Assembly: GCF_022867795.2 (NCBI RefSeq)
Contig: NZ_CP107006.1
Coordinates: forward strand, 3,844,001-3,908,000
Length of the DNA stretch: 64,000 nucleotides
Source: Chitinophaga horti
GTDB lineage: Bacteria > Bacteroidota > Bacteroidia > Chitinophagales > Chitinophagaceae
Direction of reading: 5' to 3'
The notes below the pieces were generated by a model. The model was not told the origin of the DNA, did no database searches, and saw only the letters and a program-made list of their open reading frames with translations. Positions 8,289-17,811 of the stretch are shown piece after piece. How positions within the stretch are numbered: position 1 is the first letter of the stretch; every line of letters starts with the position of its first letter. Position numbers and translations under genes: made by a program.

Positions 8289-8866
8289 ATGCAACCCAGA
8301 TCCCTCAGCACCCTCTTACTGATCGCGCTGTACGTGATCACCAGTGCTGCTACATGCGAGGACACGAGTATGCGCAACGTTGCGTTCGAAGCAGCGGTGC
8401 AACTGACGCCCGGGAATGATACTATGCGTGCAGGCGATACCCTTTGGGTGGACATGGCACTGCCGCAAACATTCTACGATGCGGCCTATAAACGCACCAT
8501 TCGCCTCCCCGATTCGATGCACATCGAGCTAGGTTTTGAAGTAGGTTTGATGAATAATCCGGATGAACATATCGCGTTGACCGTTGATACGGTCGGCCAC
8601 AGTCTGTACCCGGCCCGGGGCGGTTTCCCTATTTAGCGTTGAGGCAGTATACCACCGGCTACCGGCCGAACTACGGCATTGCGCCCCTGAAGCGCGATCT
8701 GTATTACCTTAAGTTCGATCATTACGGAGACCTGTTCCCGGAATACAAGGAGCGGTTTGGCCTCTACCGTATTCATATTGCAAATGCCGACCGGCACGTC
8801 GATATGCACGAAAATAAAGACGGGCGTGGCTACTACGACAGGTACTACTTCTTCTATGCGGAATAA
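8289..8866 (+). pseudogene. Paralogous secreted protein, broken by a frameshift
   Basis: Tandem copy of the preceding lipoprotein. The first frame (8289-8636) ends in an early TAG, and the remainder, homologous to the C-terminal half of the paralogue, continues in another frame to 8866 (ends YYDRYYFFYAE). Joining them needs one extra base between about 8614 and 8633, most simply a fifth G in the GGGG run at 8617-8620. The joined product is about 192 residues against 197 for the paralogue. N-terminal signal segment present; cysteine at 23 has an atypical lipobox (AATC). Real decay or a homopolymer sequencing error cannot be told apart here. Confidence 0.7.
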
Positions 8867-8903
8867 AATTTGTATATTCAGTATGCACTAAACCTTTTCC
8901 GTT

Positions 8904-9290
8904 ATGATCCATATATCAGAATGTAAAGCAGGAGACAGCGTACTGGTAAATTTTGAAGGGCAGCTCACAGAAGGGACGATACTCGAAGTTAACCATGACG
9001 ATAAACAAGTGTGCGTACTTACTTTTGGACAACAGGAGTTCTGGTACCCGGTAGACGAGATTTTCCCGATCACGTTGAACGAGGCCCAGCTGGTACGTTT
9101 GAAATTCCACGAGGAAGACCCCGAAAACGGCAGCCAGGTGTATGTACGTGGCCCGTTTAAAGTGGAATTACATCCGCAAGACCGCCTCGCCCTCGTGTAC
9201 CGCGACGAGCGTCGTGAAATACAGGGGCCCATTACCGTGCACCAGTTGCAGAACCACTACGAGGACATGACTAAAGTGCATTTGGAGTAG
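8904..9290 (+). CDS. Conserved hypothetical protein, 128 aa
   Basis: Not recognised. A small soluble, acidic, mostly beta protein without signal peptide or membrane segment. The first 60 residues (KAGDSVLVNFEGQLTEGTIL, then LTFGQQEFWYPVDEIFP) have the look of an SH3/Tudor-like barrel; this is an impression from the spacing of hydrophobic and glycine residues. It has a clean ATG, its own spacing from the preceding pseudogene (37 bp), and a strong terminator just after. Confidence 0.65.
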   Translation: MIHISECKAGDSVLVNFEGQLTEGTILEVNHDDKQVCVLTFGQQEFWYPVDEIFPITLNEAQLVRLKFHEEDPENGSQVYVRGPFKVELHPQDRLALVYRDERREIQGPITVHQLQNHYEDMTKVHLE

Positions 9291-9315
9291 TTTTTCCTTT
9301 TTAAGGCAGATAGGA

Positions 9316-9346
9316 AAGCCTGTCCGGTGTGGACAGGCTTTTTTTT
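9316..9346 (+). terminator. Terminator after the 128-aa gene
   Basis: Perfect stem AAGCCTGTCC / GGACAGGCTT (9316-9325 with 9331-9340), loop GGTGT, then eight T. Confidence 0.9.
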
Positions 9347-9347
9347 A

Positions 9348-9355
9348 TATCTTGG
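9348..9355 (+). promoter_or_regulatory. -7-like element for the 38-aa membrane peptide
   Basis: TATCTTGG, one base off TAnnTTTG, begins right where the T tract of the previous terminator ends and is 20 bp before the ATG at 9376. Confidence 0.35.
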
Positions 9356-9375
9356 TGGCATAAATCATTAACCCA

Positions 9376-9492
9376 ATGCTCACACCTTCTTCCTCCCTGT
9401 TCCTTGTTACCGTTATTTTATTAAACATAGCCCTGATTCTCGGTGCCATCTGGCTGCTGAAGCGAATTTTTTCCAGGAGTAAAAAAGTTTGA
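9376..9492 (+). CDS. Predicted 38-residue single-pass membrane peptide
   Basis: ATG at 9376 to TGA at 9492 encodes 38 residues: a short polar N-terminus (MLTPSSS), one continuous hydrophobic helix (LFLVTVILLNIALILGAIWL) and a basic tail (KRIFSRSKKV), the classic layout of a small inner-membrane peptide with its C-terminus inside. It has its own terminator upstream and a -7-like element. Too short for most gene finders. No homologue recognised; it could still be chance. Confidence 0.45.
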   Translation: MLTPSSSLFLVTVILLNIALILGAIWLLKRIFSRSKKV

Positions 9493-9539
9493 GGGGCAGG
9501 CACACGACTGCCACACTGCGGGTTGGGGTCCATTGCAGG

Positions 9540-9761
9540 TTACAGGTAACGCAGGGGATTACGACGGGCGTTAGCGATGTAGTTTTTCATGTTCACCCAA
9601 AAGGCGAGAATCATGTAAACGATCACCGGCGAGCCAATGGTCAGAAAGCTGGTGTAGATGAAAAACAGGCGTATCCGGGAAGTGGCTACCCCTATTTTCG
9701 CCCCTATGGCTGAACAAACGCCAAAGGCCTGCCATTCCATAAAGTCTTTTAAACGGTTCAT
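9540..9761 (-). CDS. PspC-domain membrane protein
   Basis: 73 residues. The N-terminal half (FGVCSAIGAKIGVATSRIRL) is the PspC signature, followed by a hydrophobic helix (FFIYTSFLTIGSPVIVYMIL) and a short basic tail. PspC proteins sit in the inner membrane and take part in envelope stress responses in other bacteria; the stand-alone Bacteroidetes forms are uncharacterised. The -7 element ends 4 bp before the ATG, so the mRNA may be leaderless. Confidence 0.85.
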   Translation of the reverse strand: MNRLKDFMEWQAFGVCSAIGAKIGVATSRIRLFFIYTSFLTIGSPVIVYMILAFWVNMKNYIANARRNPLRYL

Positions 9762-9765
9762 ATAT

Positions 9766-9773
9766 CAAATTTA
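9766..9773 (-). promoter_or_regulatory. -7 element abutting the pspC-like start
   Basis: Minus strand TAAATTTG, a perfect TAnnTTTG, leaves only four bases (ATAT) before the ATG at 9761. Confidence 0.5.
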
Positions 9774-9967
9774 TCCTAATTATTTCTGAAAACAAAATAC
9801 TGCGCGCGCGTGTTTATACATTTTATGACGGTCGGATATATGGTCGAATCATCGTATCTGTTGCTCAATCATTAACTTATTAGATTATTTTAACCATTTA
9901 TACCCATTCAGGGGACTGAACAGAACAATGGAACGTCATTTTCCTTGTAAAAAACACTCAATTTGCG

Positions 9968-9975
9968 TACCTTCG
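9968..9975 (+). promoter_or_regulatory. -7 element for aconitase
   Basis: TACCTTCG fits the TAnnTT(T/C)G form of the Bacteroidetes -7 box, 36 bp before the ATG. The rest of the 250-bp gap from pspC (9774-9967) is AT-rich with nothing else recognisable. Confidence 0.45.
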
Positions 9976-10011
9976 CGGTGCATTTATAACCGCTTTTAAA
10001 TAATTTTTTCC

Positions 10012-12282
10012 ATGGTGTTTGATATTGACATGATTAAAAAATTGTATGCGGCTCTCCCGGGTAAGGTGGAAGCTACCCGTAAGATGCTTGGCAGACCGCT
10101 TACATTGGCTGAGAAGATCCTATACGCTCACCTTTATGCGCCCGCTACCAGTGCGTACGAAAGGGGAAAGTCTTATGTCGAATTTGCACCAGATCGCGTA
10201 GCGATGCAAGACGCTACCGCCCAGATGGCTCTTCTGCAATTTATGACCTGTGGCCGCGCTTCTGTGGCAGTACCGTCTACCGTACACTGTGATCACCTGA
10301 TCCAGGCGAAAACAGGCGCTGTAGCCGATCTGGCGACCGCGAACGAAACAAACAAAGAAGTTTACGAGTTCCTGTCCTCTATTTCTAATAAATACGGTAT
10401 CGGCTTCTGGAAACCAGGCGCTGGTATCATTCACCAGGTGGTACTGGAAAACTACGCCTTCCCTGGCGGTATGATGATCGGTACCGACTCACACACGCCT
10501 AACGCAGGTGGTTTGGGCATGGTGGCTATCGGTGTTGGCGGTGCTGACGCGGTAGACGTAATGGCAGGCCTCCCATGGGAGCTGAAAATGCCAAAACTGA
10601 TTGGTGTTCACCTGAAAGGTAAAATGAGTGGCTGGACTTCCGCCAAAGACGTAATCCTGCAGGTAGCAGGCCTGCTGACCGTAAAAGGTGGCACCGGCGC
10701 TATCGTGGAATACTTTGGTGAAGGTGCAGACAGCATGAGCGCCACCGGTAAAGCGACCGTTTGTAACATGGGTGCCGAAATCGGTGCTACTTGTTCTCTC
10801 TTCGCTTACGATGAGAAAATGAGCGCTTACCTGAAAACCACCAGCCGCGAAGAAGTGGCTACCCTGGCAGACGGTGTACGCGAGCACCTGCGTCCGGACG
10901 AAGGCGTTTACGCAGATCCTTCCAAGTTCTACGATCAGCTGATCGAGATCGACCTGGATACCCTGGAGCCTTTCGTAAATGGTCCGTTCACGCCGGATCT
11001 GGCTTGGCCTATCTCTAAATTCGCTCAGGCAGTTAAAGAAAACAACTGGCCAGAGAAACTGGAAGTAGCCCTCATCGGTTCCTGCACCAACTCTTCTTAC
11101 GAAGATATCAGCCGTTCCGCTTCACTGGCGCAACAGGCTATCGATAAAAAGCTGGACGTTAAATCCGAGTTCACGATCACTCCAGGTTCTGAACTGGTAC
11201 GTTTCACGATCGAGAGAGACGGATTGCTCAATACCTTCGACCAGATCGGCGGTGTTGTACTGGCTAACGCCTGTGGTCCCTGTATCGGTCAGTGGGCACG
11301 TCACATCGACGATCCTACCCGTAAAAACTCGATCATCACCTCCTTTAACAGGAACTTCGCGAAACGTAACGACGGCCTGGCATCTACCCACGCATTCGTT
11401 GCATCTCCCGAAATCGTAACGGCGCTGGCGATTGCAGGCGACCTTACCTTTAACCCGCTGACAGACACCCTCACCAACAAAAATGGCGAGCAGGTGAAAC
11501 TGGACGAGCCTAAAGGTTACGAACTGCCTCCTAAAGGTTTTGAGGTGGAAGATGCCGGTTACCAGGCGCCTGCCGAAGATGGTAGCGGTGTTCAGGTTAT
11601 CGTATCCCCTTCTTCTGACCGCCTGCAGCTGCTGGAAGCGTTCAAAGCATGGGAAGGTACTGATCTGAAAGGCCTGAAACTGCTGATCAAAGCAAAAGGT
11701 AAATGTACTACTGACCACATCTCTATGGCAGGTCCATGGTTGAAATACCGCGGTCACCTGGACAATATCTCCAATAACATGCTGATCGGCGCGATCAACT
11801 ACTTTAACGATAAAACAGACACCGTTAAAAACCAGGTAACTGGCGAATACGGTACTGTTCCTGGCACACAGCGTGTGTACAAAGCACAGGGCATCGGTTC
11901 TATCGTAGTAGGCGACGAAAACTACGGTGAAGGTTCTTCCCGCGAGCACGCGGCTATGGAGCCACGCCACCTGGGTGTTCGTGCGATCCTGGTGAAATCT
12001 TTCGCCCGTATCCACGAAACCAACCTGAAAAAACAGGGTATGCTGGCGTTGACTTTCAACGATAAAGAGGATTATGAAAAAGTACAGGAAGACGATAGCA
12101 TCGACATTGTTGGACTGAACACTTTCACTCCCGGCAAGTCACTCACTGTGGTGCTGAACCACAAAGATGGCAGCAAAGACGAAATCACCGTTAACCATAC
12201 TTACAATGAACAACAAATCCAGTGGTTCATTGCAGGTGGTGCGCTGAACGTGATCAGGGCTGAATTTGCAAAAAAGCAATAG
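10012..12282 (+). CDS. acn: Aconitate hydratase
   Basis: TCA cycle enzyme interconverting citrate and isocitrate. 756 residues, the mitochondrial-type aconitase common in Bacteroidetes. The [4Fe-4S] ligands are in [10 protein letters not shown] and [10 protein letters not shown]; the swivel domain has DHISMAGPW and [10 protein letters not shown]. Starts at ATG 10012 ([18 protein letters not shown]). Monocistronic: own -7 element upstream and a very strong terminator after. Codon use appears biased to preferred codons, as expected for a highly expressed gene. Confidence 0.96.
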   Translation: MVFDIDMIKKLYAALPGKVEATRKMLGRPLTLAEKILYAHLYAPATSAYERGKSYVEFAPDRVAMQDATAQMALLQFMTCGRASVAVPSTVHCDHLIQAKTGAVADLATANETNKEVYEFLSSISNKYGIGFWKPGAGIIHQVVLENYAFPGGMMIGTDSHTPNAGGLGMVAIGVGGADAVDVMAGLPWELKMPKLIGVHLKGKMSGWTSAKDVILQVAGLLTVKGGTGAIVEYFGEGADSMSATGKATVCNMGAEIGATCSLFAYDEKMSAYLKTTSREEVATLADGVREHLRPDEGVYADPSKFYDQLIEIDLDTLEPFVNGPFTPDLAWPISKFAQAVKENNWPEKLEVALIGSCTNSSYEDISRSASLAQQAIDKKLDVKSEFTITPGSELVRFTIERDGLLNTFDQIGGVVLANACGPCIGQWARHIDDPTRKNSIITSFNRNFAKRNDGLASTHAFVASPEIVTALAIAGDLTFNPLTDTLTNKNGEQVKLDEPKGYELPPKGFEVEDAGYQAPAEDGSGVQVIVSPSSDRLQLLEAFKAWEGTDLKGLKLLIKAKGKCTTDHISMAGPWLKYRGHLDNISNNMLIGAINYFNDKTDTVKNQVTGEYGTVPGTQRVYKAQGIGSIVVGDENYGEGSSREHAAMEPRHLGVRAILVKSFARIHETNLKKQGMLALTFNDKEDYEKVQEDDSIDIVGLNTFTPGKSLTVVLNHKDGSKDEITVNHTYNEQQIQWFIAGGALNVIRAEFAKKQ

Positions 12283-12303
12283 TCTGGTCGCCATAAGAAT
12301 TGA

Positions 12304-12331
12304 AAGCCCCGGCAATCGCCGGGGCTTTTTT
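12304..12331 (+). terminator. Terminator after aconitase
   Basis: Perfect 10-bp stem AAGCCCCGGC / GCCGGGGCTT (12304-12313 with 12318-12327), 4-nt loop, T run to 12331. Confidence 0.92.
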
Positions 12332-12347
12332 ATTTGGGCTCAGGTCT

Positions 12348-12806
12348 TTAAAGCGTTACCTGTACCACATTACCACCGCCGTTATAATACTGCACGTTGG
12401 AATGTGTTACGCCGGTGGTATTACCCGGAGACAATGTGCTGGTAGCCGCGTTGGTACCAACAAAGAAGTAACCGTTTACCGTTTGCAAAGGCGTTACCTT
12501 CACATCATAAAAACCATCGGAAAACGTCCACTGATCGCTGGGATTATAAAAGCCGGCAGGCATCACGTAAGTGAACGGAACACCAGGGGTACCGTTTACG
12601 GGCGTAAATGTCACTGTAAAGTCGATAGTAGTGGTGTTAAGACCATACGTAGAAGCGGTACCAAAAATGAGCGCTTTAACGCCTTCACGCGTGAGGATAG
12701 CGGGTACGGTACGGGTACCGGCTGCTGTGGTAGTCTTCGCATTCACATAAGATGCGGGCACTGCCAGCAATGCTGACAAGGAAAACAAAATGGCTAACTT
12801 TTTCAT
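12348..12806 (-). CDS. Secreted hypothetical protein, 152 aa
   Basis: Clear Sec signal peptide (MKKLAILFSLSALLAVPAS, cleavage near NAK). The mature part is rich in Thr, Gly, Val and Tyr with alternating polar/hydrophobic residues, predicted all beta; no cysteine, no catalytic motif. Similar small secreted proteins are common in Chitinophaga, but I cannot assign a family. It lies convergent to aconitase, sharing the intergenic terminator region, and has about 520 bp of empty DNA upstream. Confidence 0.7.
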   Translation of the reverse strand: MKKLAILFSLSALLAVPASYVNAKTTTAAGTRTVPAILTREGVKALIFGTASTYGLNTTTIDFTVTFTPVNGTPGVPFTYVMPAGFYNPSDQWTFSDGFYDVKVTPLQTVNGYFFVGTNAATSTLSPGNTTGVTHSNVQYYNGGGNVVQVTL

Positions 12807-13324
12807 AGTTTCAAATAAAAATTAAAGGGTAATTGGATCATATTAACAATGCCCCGCGCGCCAGGACACAATTAAACACACGATTCACCGGCTGGCTGTT
12901 CACCGGCTGTTTTATTTATTCTCGATCTTAAAAGGATGTTATCTGTTTAATAGACTCGGGCAAACAACAACTCCATATTTCTTTAAGGGAAGATCAGTAT
13001 TACTGGTTAGCGATCATTTCCACAGATTGAATTTACACCAATTTCTTTACAAATCACGAGTTTGAAAAGGATGCTAAATCTCGCATATTTCAACATTACT
13101 TTAGCGATGCGAGTTGACTGTAAGTTGCCGCAGTCAAGTATTACAGGCGCTAAAAAGAAGACGTTAATACTGATGCTAAACATGCTCAAACCCACTCAAA
13201 AAAAATATTTAACTGCCTGCAACACAGCGCACATTTTTTTCCTCAACAAACATTAGCTGAACCGGTAACGGGCACGGGCATATGATATGCTGCGCAGATT
13301 TCGTATCTTACTAAAAAATAAAGG
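12807..13324. other. 518-bp gene-free stretch
   Basis: AT-rich, no convincing coding frame. Contents seen: an 11-bp direct repeat TTCACCGGCTG at 12884-12894 and 12899-12909 followed by a T-rich stretch; an inverted pair TTGACTG / CAGTCAA (13114-13120, 13131-13137); a small palindrome GCATATGATATGC (13278-13290). Short frames of about 62-64 codons exist on both strands but lack a start context and look random. Confidence 0.5.
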
Positions 13325-13951
13325 ATGCAGCATATTACCGGCGAGGTATGGCAGCAACTATCCTCTGCTTACCCATCCCATCACGCTTTATTCCGGGCGA
13401 CATTTAAGCATATTAACGAAAGATATGGCAGTACCGGCCGGCATTACCATAATATGGAACACCTGGGCCAGATGCTGACGCTGCTCGCGCAAGTGCGGGA
13501 CAAAGTGAAAGACCCGGACAGCCTGGCATTTGCGATCTACTTTCACGACATCGTGTACAAGGCGGGCAGTAACGATAATGAAGAAAAGAGCGCCGCAGAG
13601 GCCGCACAGTTCCTGCAGCAGCTTGGTTTTTCACCTGCTGATATCCGTAAGGTAACAGGCTGGATCAATGCCACCAAAGCCCATCAAAACCCCGATAACG
13701 ACCCTGACCTCAATTACCTGCTGGACATAGACCTAGGCATCCTGGGGGCGCCCTTGCTATCTTATGTGGAGTACACACGGCAGATAAGGCAGGAGTACAG
13801 CATGTTCCCCGACCTCCTCTATAACCCCGGGCGTAAAAAAGTATTGAAGCATTTCCTGAACATGCCGTTTATCTATAAAACCGCAGCGTTCCAACAATTG
13901 TTTGAGCAACAGGCGCGGGAGAATATCACCTGGGAGATAGGTACTTTGTAA
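13325..13951 (+). CDS. HD-domain-like predicted metal-dependent phosphohydrolase
   Basis: 208 residues. The N-terminus GRHYHNMEHLGQML and the block FAIYFHDIVYKAGSNDNEEKSA match the small family of HD-like proteins often named 'NMDA receptor 2C-like' in databases by mistake. The H...HD pattern (H in HNMEH, HD in YFHDIVY, D in DIDLGILG) gives likely metal ligands. Substrate unknown. Soluble, no signal peptide. Start at ATG 13325 just after GGATG-rich context. Convergent with the DUF4421 gene. Confidence 0.75.
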   Translation: MQHITGEVWQQLSSAYPSHHALFRATFKHINERYGSTGRHYHNMEHLGQMLTLLAQVRDKVKDPDSLAFAIYFHDIVYKAGSNDNEEKSAAEAAQFLQQLGFSPADIRKVTGWINATKAHQNPDNDPDLNYLLDIDLGILGAPLLSYVEYTRQIRQEYSMFPDLLYNPGRKKVLKHFLNMPFIYKTAAFQQLFEQQARENITWEIGTL

Positions 13952-13955
13952 ACGA

Positions 13956-15026
13956 TCAGTCTTTTTTCACGGTACTAAGCAACGAACCCGGTTTTATCCA
14001 GGGTTTCTTTAACCCGAAACGGCGCCCCACACTCACACGAAAGGTGCCTGCACCGAAGGTTTGGTATGTACGTGCAACAGGCGATTGCCCGCGCGTGATC
14101 ACCTCTACGTAATGCACACCGGCAAAGTATTTTGCGGAGTTATAACCTGCGGATAAGCGGACGGTATTGTTAAACTGCCAGCCTATTTCCTGCAGCTTGT
14201 TATGCCCTTCCTGGAAACGCATGGCGGTAGAATTGATACCGAGTCCAGCGGACAACGCACCGGTTGCGTAAAAATGCTTACGGTACACAAATGTATATGC
14301 ATAACCAATATTTCCCACCACTGTAAAGATGGAGCTTTTGCTGAAAGTTGAGCCGTCAAAGAATTCGGGATTGCCTGTAGGCACGAGATTAGAGTCCGAA
14401 CGAACTTCCATACGATACGCCTCCCCCCCGGCTATCAGCGAACCGGCACTACGTTTTTGCCATTCGTTTTGCACAAAGGCGGCGCGATAAGAGAACCTGG
14501 TATCGTTAAAAATATACTGCACCTGCAAACCGAAGTTCGTATGGTATAAATCGCTGCGTTTAGGAAAACCATCGCCGGGTTGATAACCAGGAATAAAGCT
14601 GCGCGGGTTGGCGATATAGAATCCCTTGTAATAGTTACCGAACAAGTCAATAGCAAACTTACGCAGGTAAAAATGCGTTTGCAGGTCGAGGAATTTTGTT
14701 TTACCCAGCGATTCATCACGGTTAAGGAAAGGAACGTTAAACACCAGGTTGAGGCCCAGTATTTCATAGTTCGCTCCTATACCTACAGTAAACCGGTTGT
14801 TAGGCCGATATAGCAGCTCGCGGCGTTCGCCACGGTCGTTAAGATCATAGTAGGAGTATTTACGCTGGCCAAGCATGCGAAAAGTAACATCGGTGAGATA
14901 TTGCTGCACATAAATGGTATCGTTATTCGTACGCAGAGCCCTTTTCAGAAAACTCTCCTTACGTTGCGCCTGTGTGCTGCAAATAACGTAGCAAAGAAAT
15001 GTAAACAGTAGTAGAATTTTTCGCAT
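13956..15026 (-). CDS. DUF4421 outer-membrane-type beta protein
   Basis: I choose the ATG at 15026 (MRKILLLFTFL) because a signal peptide starts there and is cleaved near TQAQ; an ATG 24 bp upstream at 15050 only adds eight polar residues. About 356 residues with alternating beta strands rich in Tyr/Phe and many Gly, ending in a basic tail; DUF4421 proteins are Bacteroidetes-specific and predicted to form an outer-membrane barrel. Function unknown. Convergent with the HD-like gene, 4 bp apart. Confidence 0.78.
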   Translation of the reverse strand: MRKILLLFTFLCYVICSTQAQRKESFLKRALRTNNDTIYVQQYLTDVTFRMLGQRKYSYYDLNDRGERRELLYRPNNRFTVGIGANYEILGLNLVFNVPFLNRDESLGKTKFLDLQTHFYLRKFAIDLFGNYYKGFYIANPRSFIPGYQPGDGFPKRSDLYHTNFGLQVQYIFNDTRFSYRAAFVQNEWQKRSAGSLIAGGEAYRMEVRSDSNLVPTGNPEFFDGSTFSKSSIFTVVGNIGYAYTFVYRKHFYATGALSAGLGINSTAMRFQEGHNKLQEIGWQFNNTVRLSAGYNSAKYFAGVHYVEVITRGQSPVARTYQTFGAGTFRVSVGRRFGLKKPWIKPGSLLSTVKKD

Positions 15027-15068
15027 TGCCGCAAAGCTGTAATCAACCAATATAACAATAAATGCCGG

Positions 15069-15560
15069 TTAGCGCGGCAACTCAATCACCTCTAACTGAG
15101 ATATATTGCCACTGTCCAACACAAACCGTACCAGCGTTTTTACCTTATGCCAGCCTTGCTGGCCGCAGGCTCCCGGGTTTATATGCAGCAGGTTGAGTTT
15201 GGGATCGCGCACCACTTTGAGGATGTGGGAATGCCCGGTGATATACAGATGTGGGGGATACTTATGAATAATCTCTTTGATAGATGGCGCATACTTGCCC
15301 GGATAACCGCCGATGTGTGTGATCCACACCTTTACATCTTCGAGGATAAAGCGGTTCACTTCGGGATAACGTACCCGCAGATCGGCCCCGTCTACATTGC
15401 CCCATACGGCGCGAAACGGTTTAAATGCTTCGAGCTGGTCGGCGAGTTCCGCGTTGCCGATATCGCCGGCATGCCATATTTCATCAACCTGGTCGAAGTA
15501 TTTAAACACCTGCGGATGCAGGTAACTGTGGGTGTCCGACATTAATCCGATACGCTTCAT
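15069..15560 (-). CDS. Metallophosphoesterase, YfcE family
   Basis: 163 residues with all five calcineurin-like motifs: SDTHSY (D8, H10), HAGDIGN (GD), WGNVDG (GN), THIGGYPG (H), and GHSHILK. YfcE proteins are cytoplasmic Mn-dependent phosphodiesterases with unknown natural substrates. It starts 21 bp after hutG on the same strand, so it may be read through from the hut operon, though no functional link is known. Confidence 0.88.
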   Translation of the reverse strand: MKRIGLMSDTHSYLHPQVFKYFDQVDEIWHAGDIGNAELADQLEAFKPFRAVWGNVDGADLRVRYPEVNRFILEDVKVWITHIGGYPGKYAPSIKEIIHKYPPHLYITGHSHILKVVRDPKLNLLHINPGACGQQGWHKVKTLVRFVLDSGNISQLEVIELPR

Positions 15561-15581
15561 ATAGCAGGCAAGATACTTACT

Positions 15582-16574
15582 TTACTGCTGAAAATAAGCA
15601 ACCACCGTCTCAAACACAATACTGGCCGCCAGTTTAGCGGTACGGTTATCAAAATCGAACGAGGGATTTAACTCCGCGATGTCGACGCCGGCCAGTTTAC
15701 CGCTATACAATATTTCGCGGTAACACTCCAGGAATAAGGCATCTGGCTGAATGCCGTTGTAAGCCGTAGCACTTACGCCGGGTGCAAAAGCGGCGGCAAA
15801 TACATCAAGACAAGTGGTGAGGTATACCTTATCCACCCCATCTAAAAACAAATGAATATTGCGCAGGAGCGATTCGCGTTTCAGTACGTGGAAGTACTCA
15901 CCGGGCAGATGCATGACGCCGAGCGAATCGGCGGTGTCGAACAGGCGGCGGGTATTGCTGTTTTGCTGGATGCCCAGTGCGAGGTAGTGAAAGCTGCGTG
16001 CTGTTTGCCGGCAATCCTCCGCCAGCTGCCAGAAGCCGGTGCCGGAGCTGGCCCCTTCAGGGCCGGGTACGCGCAGGTCGAAGTGGGCGTCGAAGTTCAC
16101 GAGACCTATCTCTTCCTGCTGAAAACTATCATAAATCCCGCTGGCGTGGCCATAAGTGATCTCGTGTCCGCCACCGATCAACAAAGGCAGGTAACCCGCT
16201 GCGATGATCGATTTTACTGCTGTGGCCAAGGCTTGTTGTGCACCGGACAAGTCCTGGTTAGCGCAATTGATATCGCCGCCATCGATCAGTAAATGACCCT
16301 CGAAATGTACGGGAAAGCTGGCGCAGCTGCGGCGTAACACGAGCGGCCCCTGCGCGGCACCTACACGGCCCTTGTTGCGGCGCACACCTTCATCGCTGGC
16401 AAAGCCCAGGAGCACGATCCCTTGCTGCGAGGCTTGCAGCGCGGGCAATACTTCCCTGCTTACGTCCACACACTGCACCACCTGGTGCCAGCGGAGAGAT
16501 GCAGCATCCGTACCATCTACCCTGCCCTGCCAGTAGTCCTGCACGGGCGGATTATAAAACGTTGAAGGGATCAT
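15582..16574 (-). CDS. hutG: Formimidoylglutamase
   Basis: Last step of histidine degradation: hydrolyses N-formimidoyl-L-glutamate to glutamate and formamide. Arginase/agmatinase fold with manganese ligand motifs GGGHEITYGH, NFDAHFDLR and CLDVFAAAFAPG. The start at 16574 (MIPSTFYNPP) is preferred to 16604 because its ATG overlaps the hutI stop codon in an ATGA junction, typical of translational coupling. 330 residues from that start. Part of marR-hutH-hutU-hutI-hutG. Confidence 0.93.
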   Translation of the reverse strand: MIPSTFYNPPVQDYWQGRVDGTDAASLRWHQVVQCVDVSREVLPALQASQQGIVLLGFASDEGVRRNKGRVGAAQGPLVLRRSCASFPVHFEGHLLIDGGDINCANQDLSGAQQALATAVKSIIAAGYLPLLIGGGHEITYGHASGIYDSFQQEEIGLVNFDAHFDLRVPGPEGASSGTGFWQLAEDCRQTARSFHYLALGIQQNSNTRRLFDTADSLGVMHLPGEYFHVLKRESLLRNIHLFLDGVDKVYLTTCLDVFAAAFAPGVSATAYNGIQPDALFLECYREILYSGKLAGVDIAELNPSFDFDNRTAKLAASIVFETVVAYFQQ

Positions 16575-17809
16575 AACATGATTATCTTTTGTCCGCCTTT
16601 CCACACCGTGGCGGGTTTTAGTTTGCCCTGGTAGTACAGGATGTCGCGGTAGTCCGTCGTCTCATAAGCCTGGAAGTCTGCATCCATACCGGGTTGCAGG
16701 GCACCTGTGTGCTGAAGTCCTAAAGCTTTGGCCGCCCGTACCGTTAGGCCTGCCAGCACTTCGGCTGTGCTTAGTTTTTCTGCAGCGCTCATTACCGCCG
16801 CCTGCATCAGTAAGTCGCCCATAGGCGCAGAGCCCGGGTTCCAGTCGCTGGCAATGGCTACGCAGGTACCGGCGTCGAGCAAACGACGGGCAGGCGCGTA
16901 GGGCATGCCCAGGCCCATGGAGGCACCGGGTAATACAACCGCTACTGTGTCAGAGGCGGCGAGTAAGGCGATCTCCTTATCAGTGCTCGCTTCCAGGTGA
17001 TCGGCTGATAATGCGCCAGCCTGCACAGCCACGGCGGTACCGGCAGCCGTGAACTGGTCGGCATGTACCGTTAACGCCATGCCCATTGCTTTCGCCTTCT
17101 CCAGGAAAGACAGGGCTGTAGCGGCTGAGAAGGCTGTTTCTTCTATGAAGATATCTACCCGGTTAGTAAGGTCATGCTCTTTTAACACGGGTAGCAGATC
17201 GGTGATGATCCAATCGAGGTATTGCTGCTCCGTACCTTCATAATCGCGCGGTTTCATGTGTGCGGCCAGGCAGGTGGAGATCAGCGTAGCCGGCGTGTGT
17301 TGCGCAGCGTACTTGATGGCGCGCAGCATTTTGATTTCTGCATACGCATCCAGCCCATACCCACTTTTCACTTCTATCGTCGTAACGCCTTCCTGGAAGT
17401 GGCGGTTGGCGCGGGAGATAAGACTTTCGGCCAGCACCTGCTCTTTAGCGGCGCGGGTTTTCGTTACAGAATCCCATATACCACCGCCGGCGCGGGCGAT
17501 GTCTAAATAAGATTTTCCAGAGATGCGCATCGCGTAATCACGGCTGCGTGTACCATCGAAGCAGATGTGTGTATGACAGTCGATGAAACCAGGCAACAAT
17601 ACCATCGGTTGTTTACGCACATCCGTATCAATTCCCGGGTGGGCAGCGAGTAATGCTTCGTAATTACCGACAGCCACGATCTTACCTTCATTCGTAATGA
17701 TGCCCGAATCGTTGATCACTTCCAACTGCTCGTCCGCCAGCGCACCTTTGAGGGGCAGGCCGGCCATCGTGATGATTTGTGCAAAAGGTCCTGTTAAACG
17801 CATGCGCAA
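16571..17809 (-). CDS. hutI: Imidazolonepropionase
   Basis: Third enzyme of histidine degradation, opening the imidazolone ring to formimidoylglutamate. Amidohydrolase fold: metal motif GFIDCHTHICF (HxH), then ARAGGGIWDSVTKTR, EVKSGYGLD, the second metal histidines in AAHMKPRD and TVHADQF, and the metal aspartate in ASDWNPGS. 412 residues, normal length. Stop overlaps the hutG start by 4 bp; start is 2 bp after the hutU stop. Confidence 0.95.
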   Translation of the reverse strand: MRMRLTGPFAQIITMAGLPLKGALADEQLEVINDSGIITNEGKIVAVGNYEALLAAHPGIDTDVRKQPMVLLPGFIDCHTHICFDGTRSRDYAMRISGKSYLDIARAGGGIWDSVTKTRAAKEQVLAESLISRANRHFQEGVTTIEVKSGYGLDAYAEIKMLRAIKYAAQHTPATLISTCLAAHMKPRDYEGTEQQYLDWIITDLLPVLKEHDLTNRVDIFIEETAFSAATALSFLEKAKAMGMALTVHADQFTAAGTAVAVQAGALSADHLEASTDKEIALLAASDTVAVVLPGASMGLGMPYAPARRLLDAGTCVAIASDWNPGSAPMGDLLMQAAVMSAAEKLSTAEVLAGLTVRAAKALGLQHTGALQPGMDADFQAYETTDYRDILYYQGKLKPATVWKGGQKIIML

Positions 17810-17811
17810 AG

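Noticed and set aside
11122..12015. 297-codon minus-strand frame opposite aconitase
   Set aside because: Shadow of codon bias in acn; no recognisable protein.
13007..13256. Two 62-64 codon frames in the 518-bp gap
   Set aside because: Overlap each other on opposite strands, no start signals, random-looking residues.
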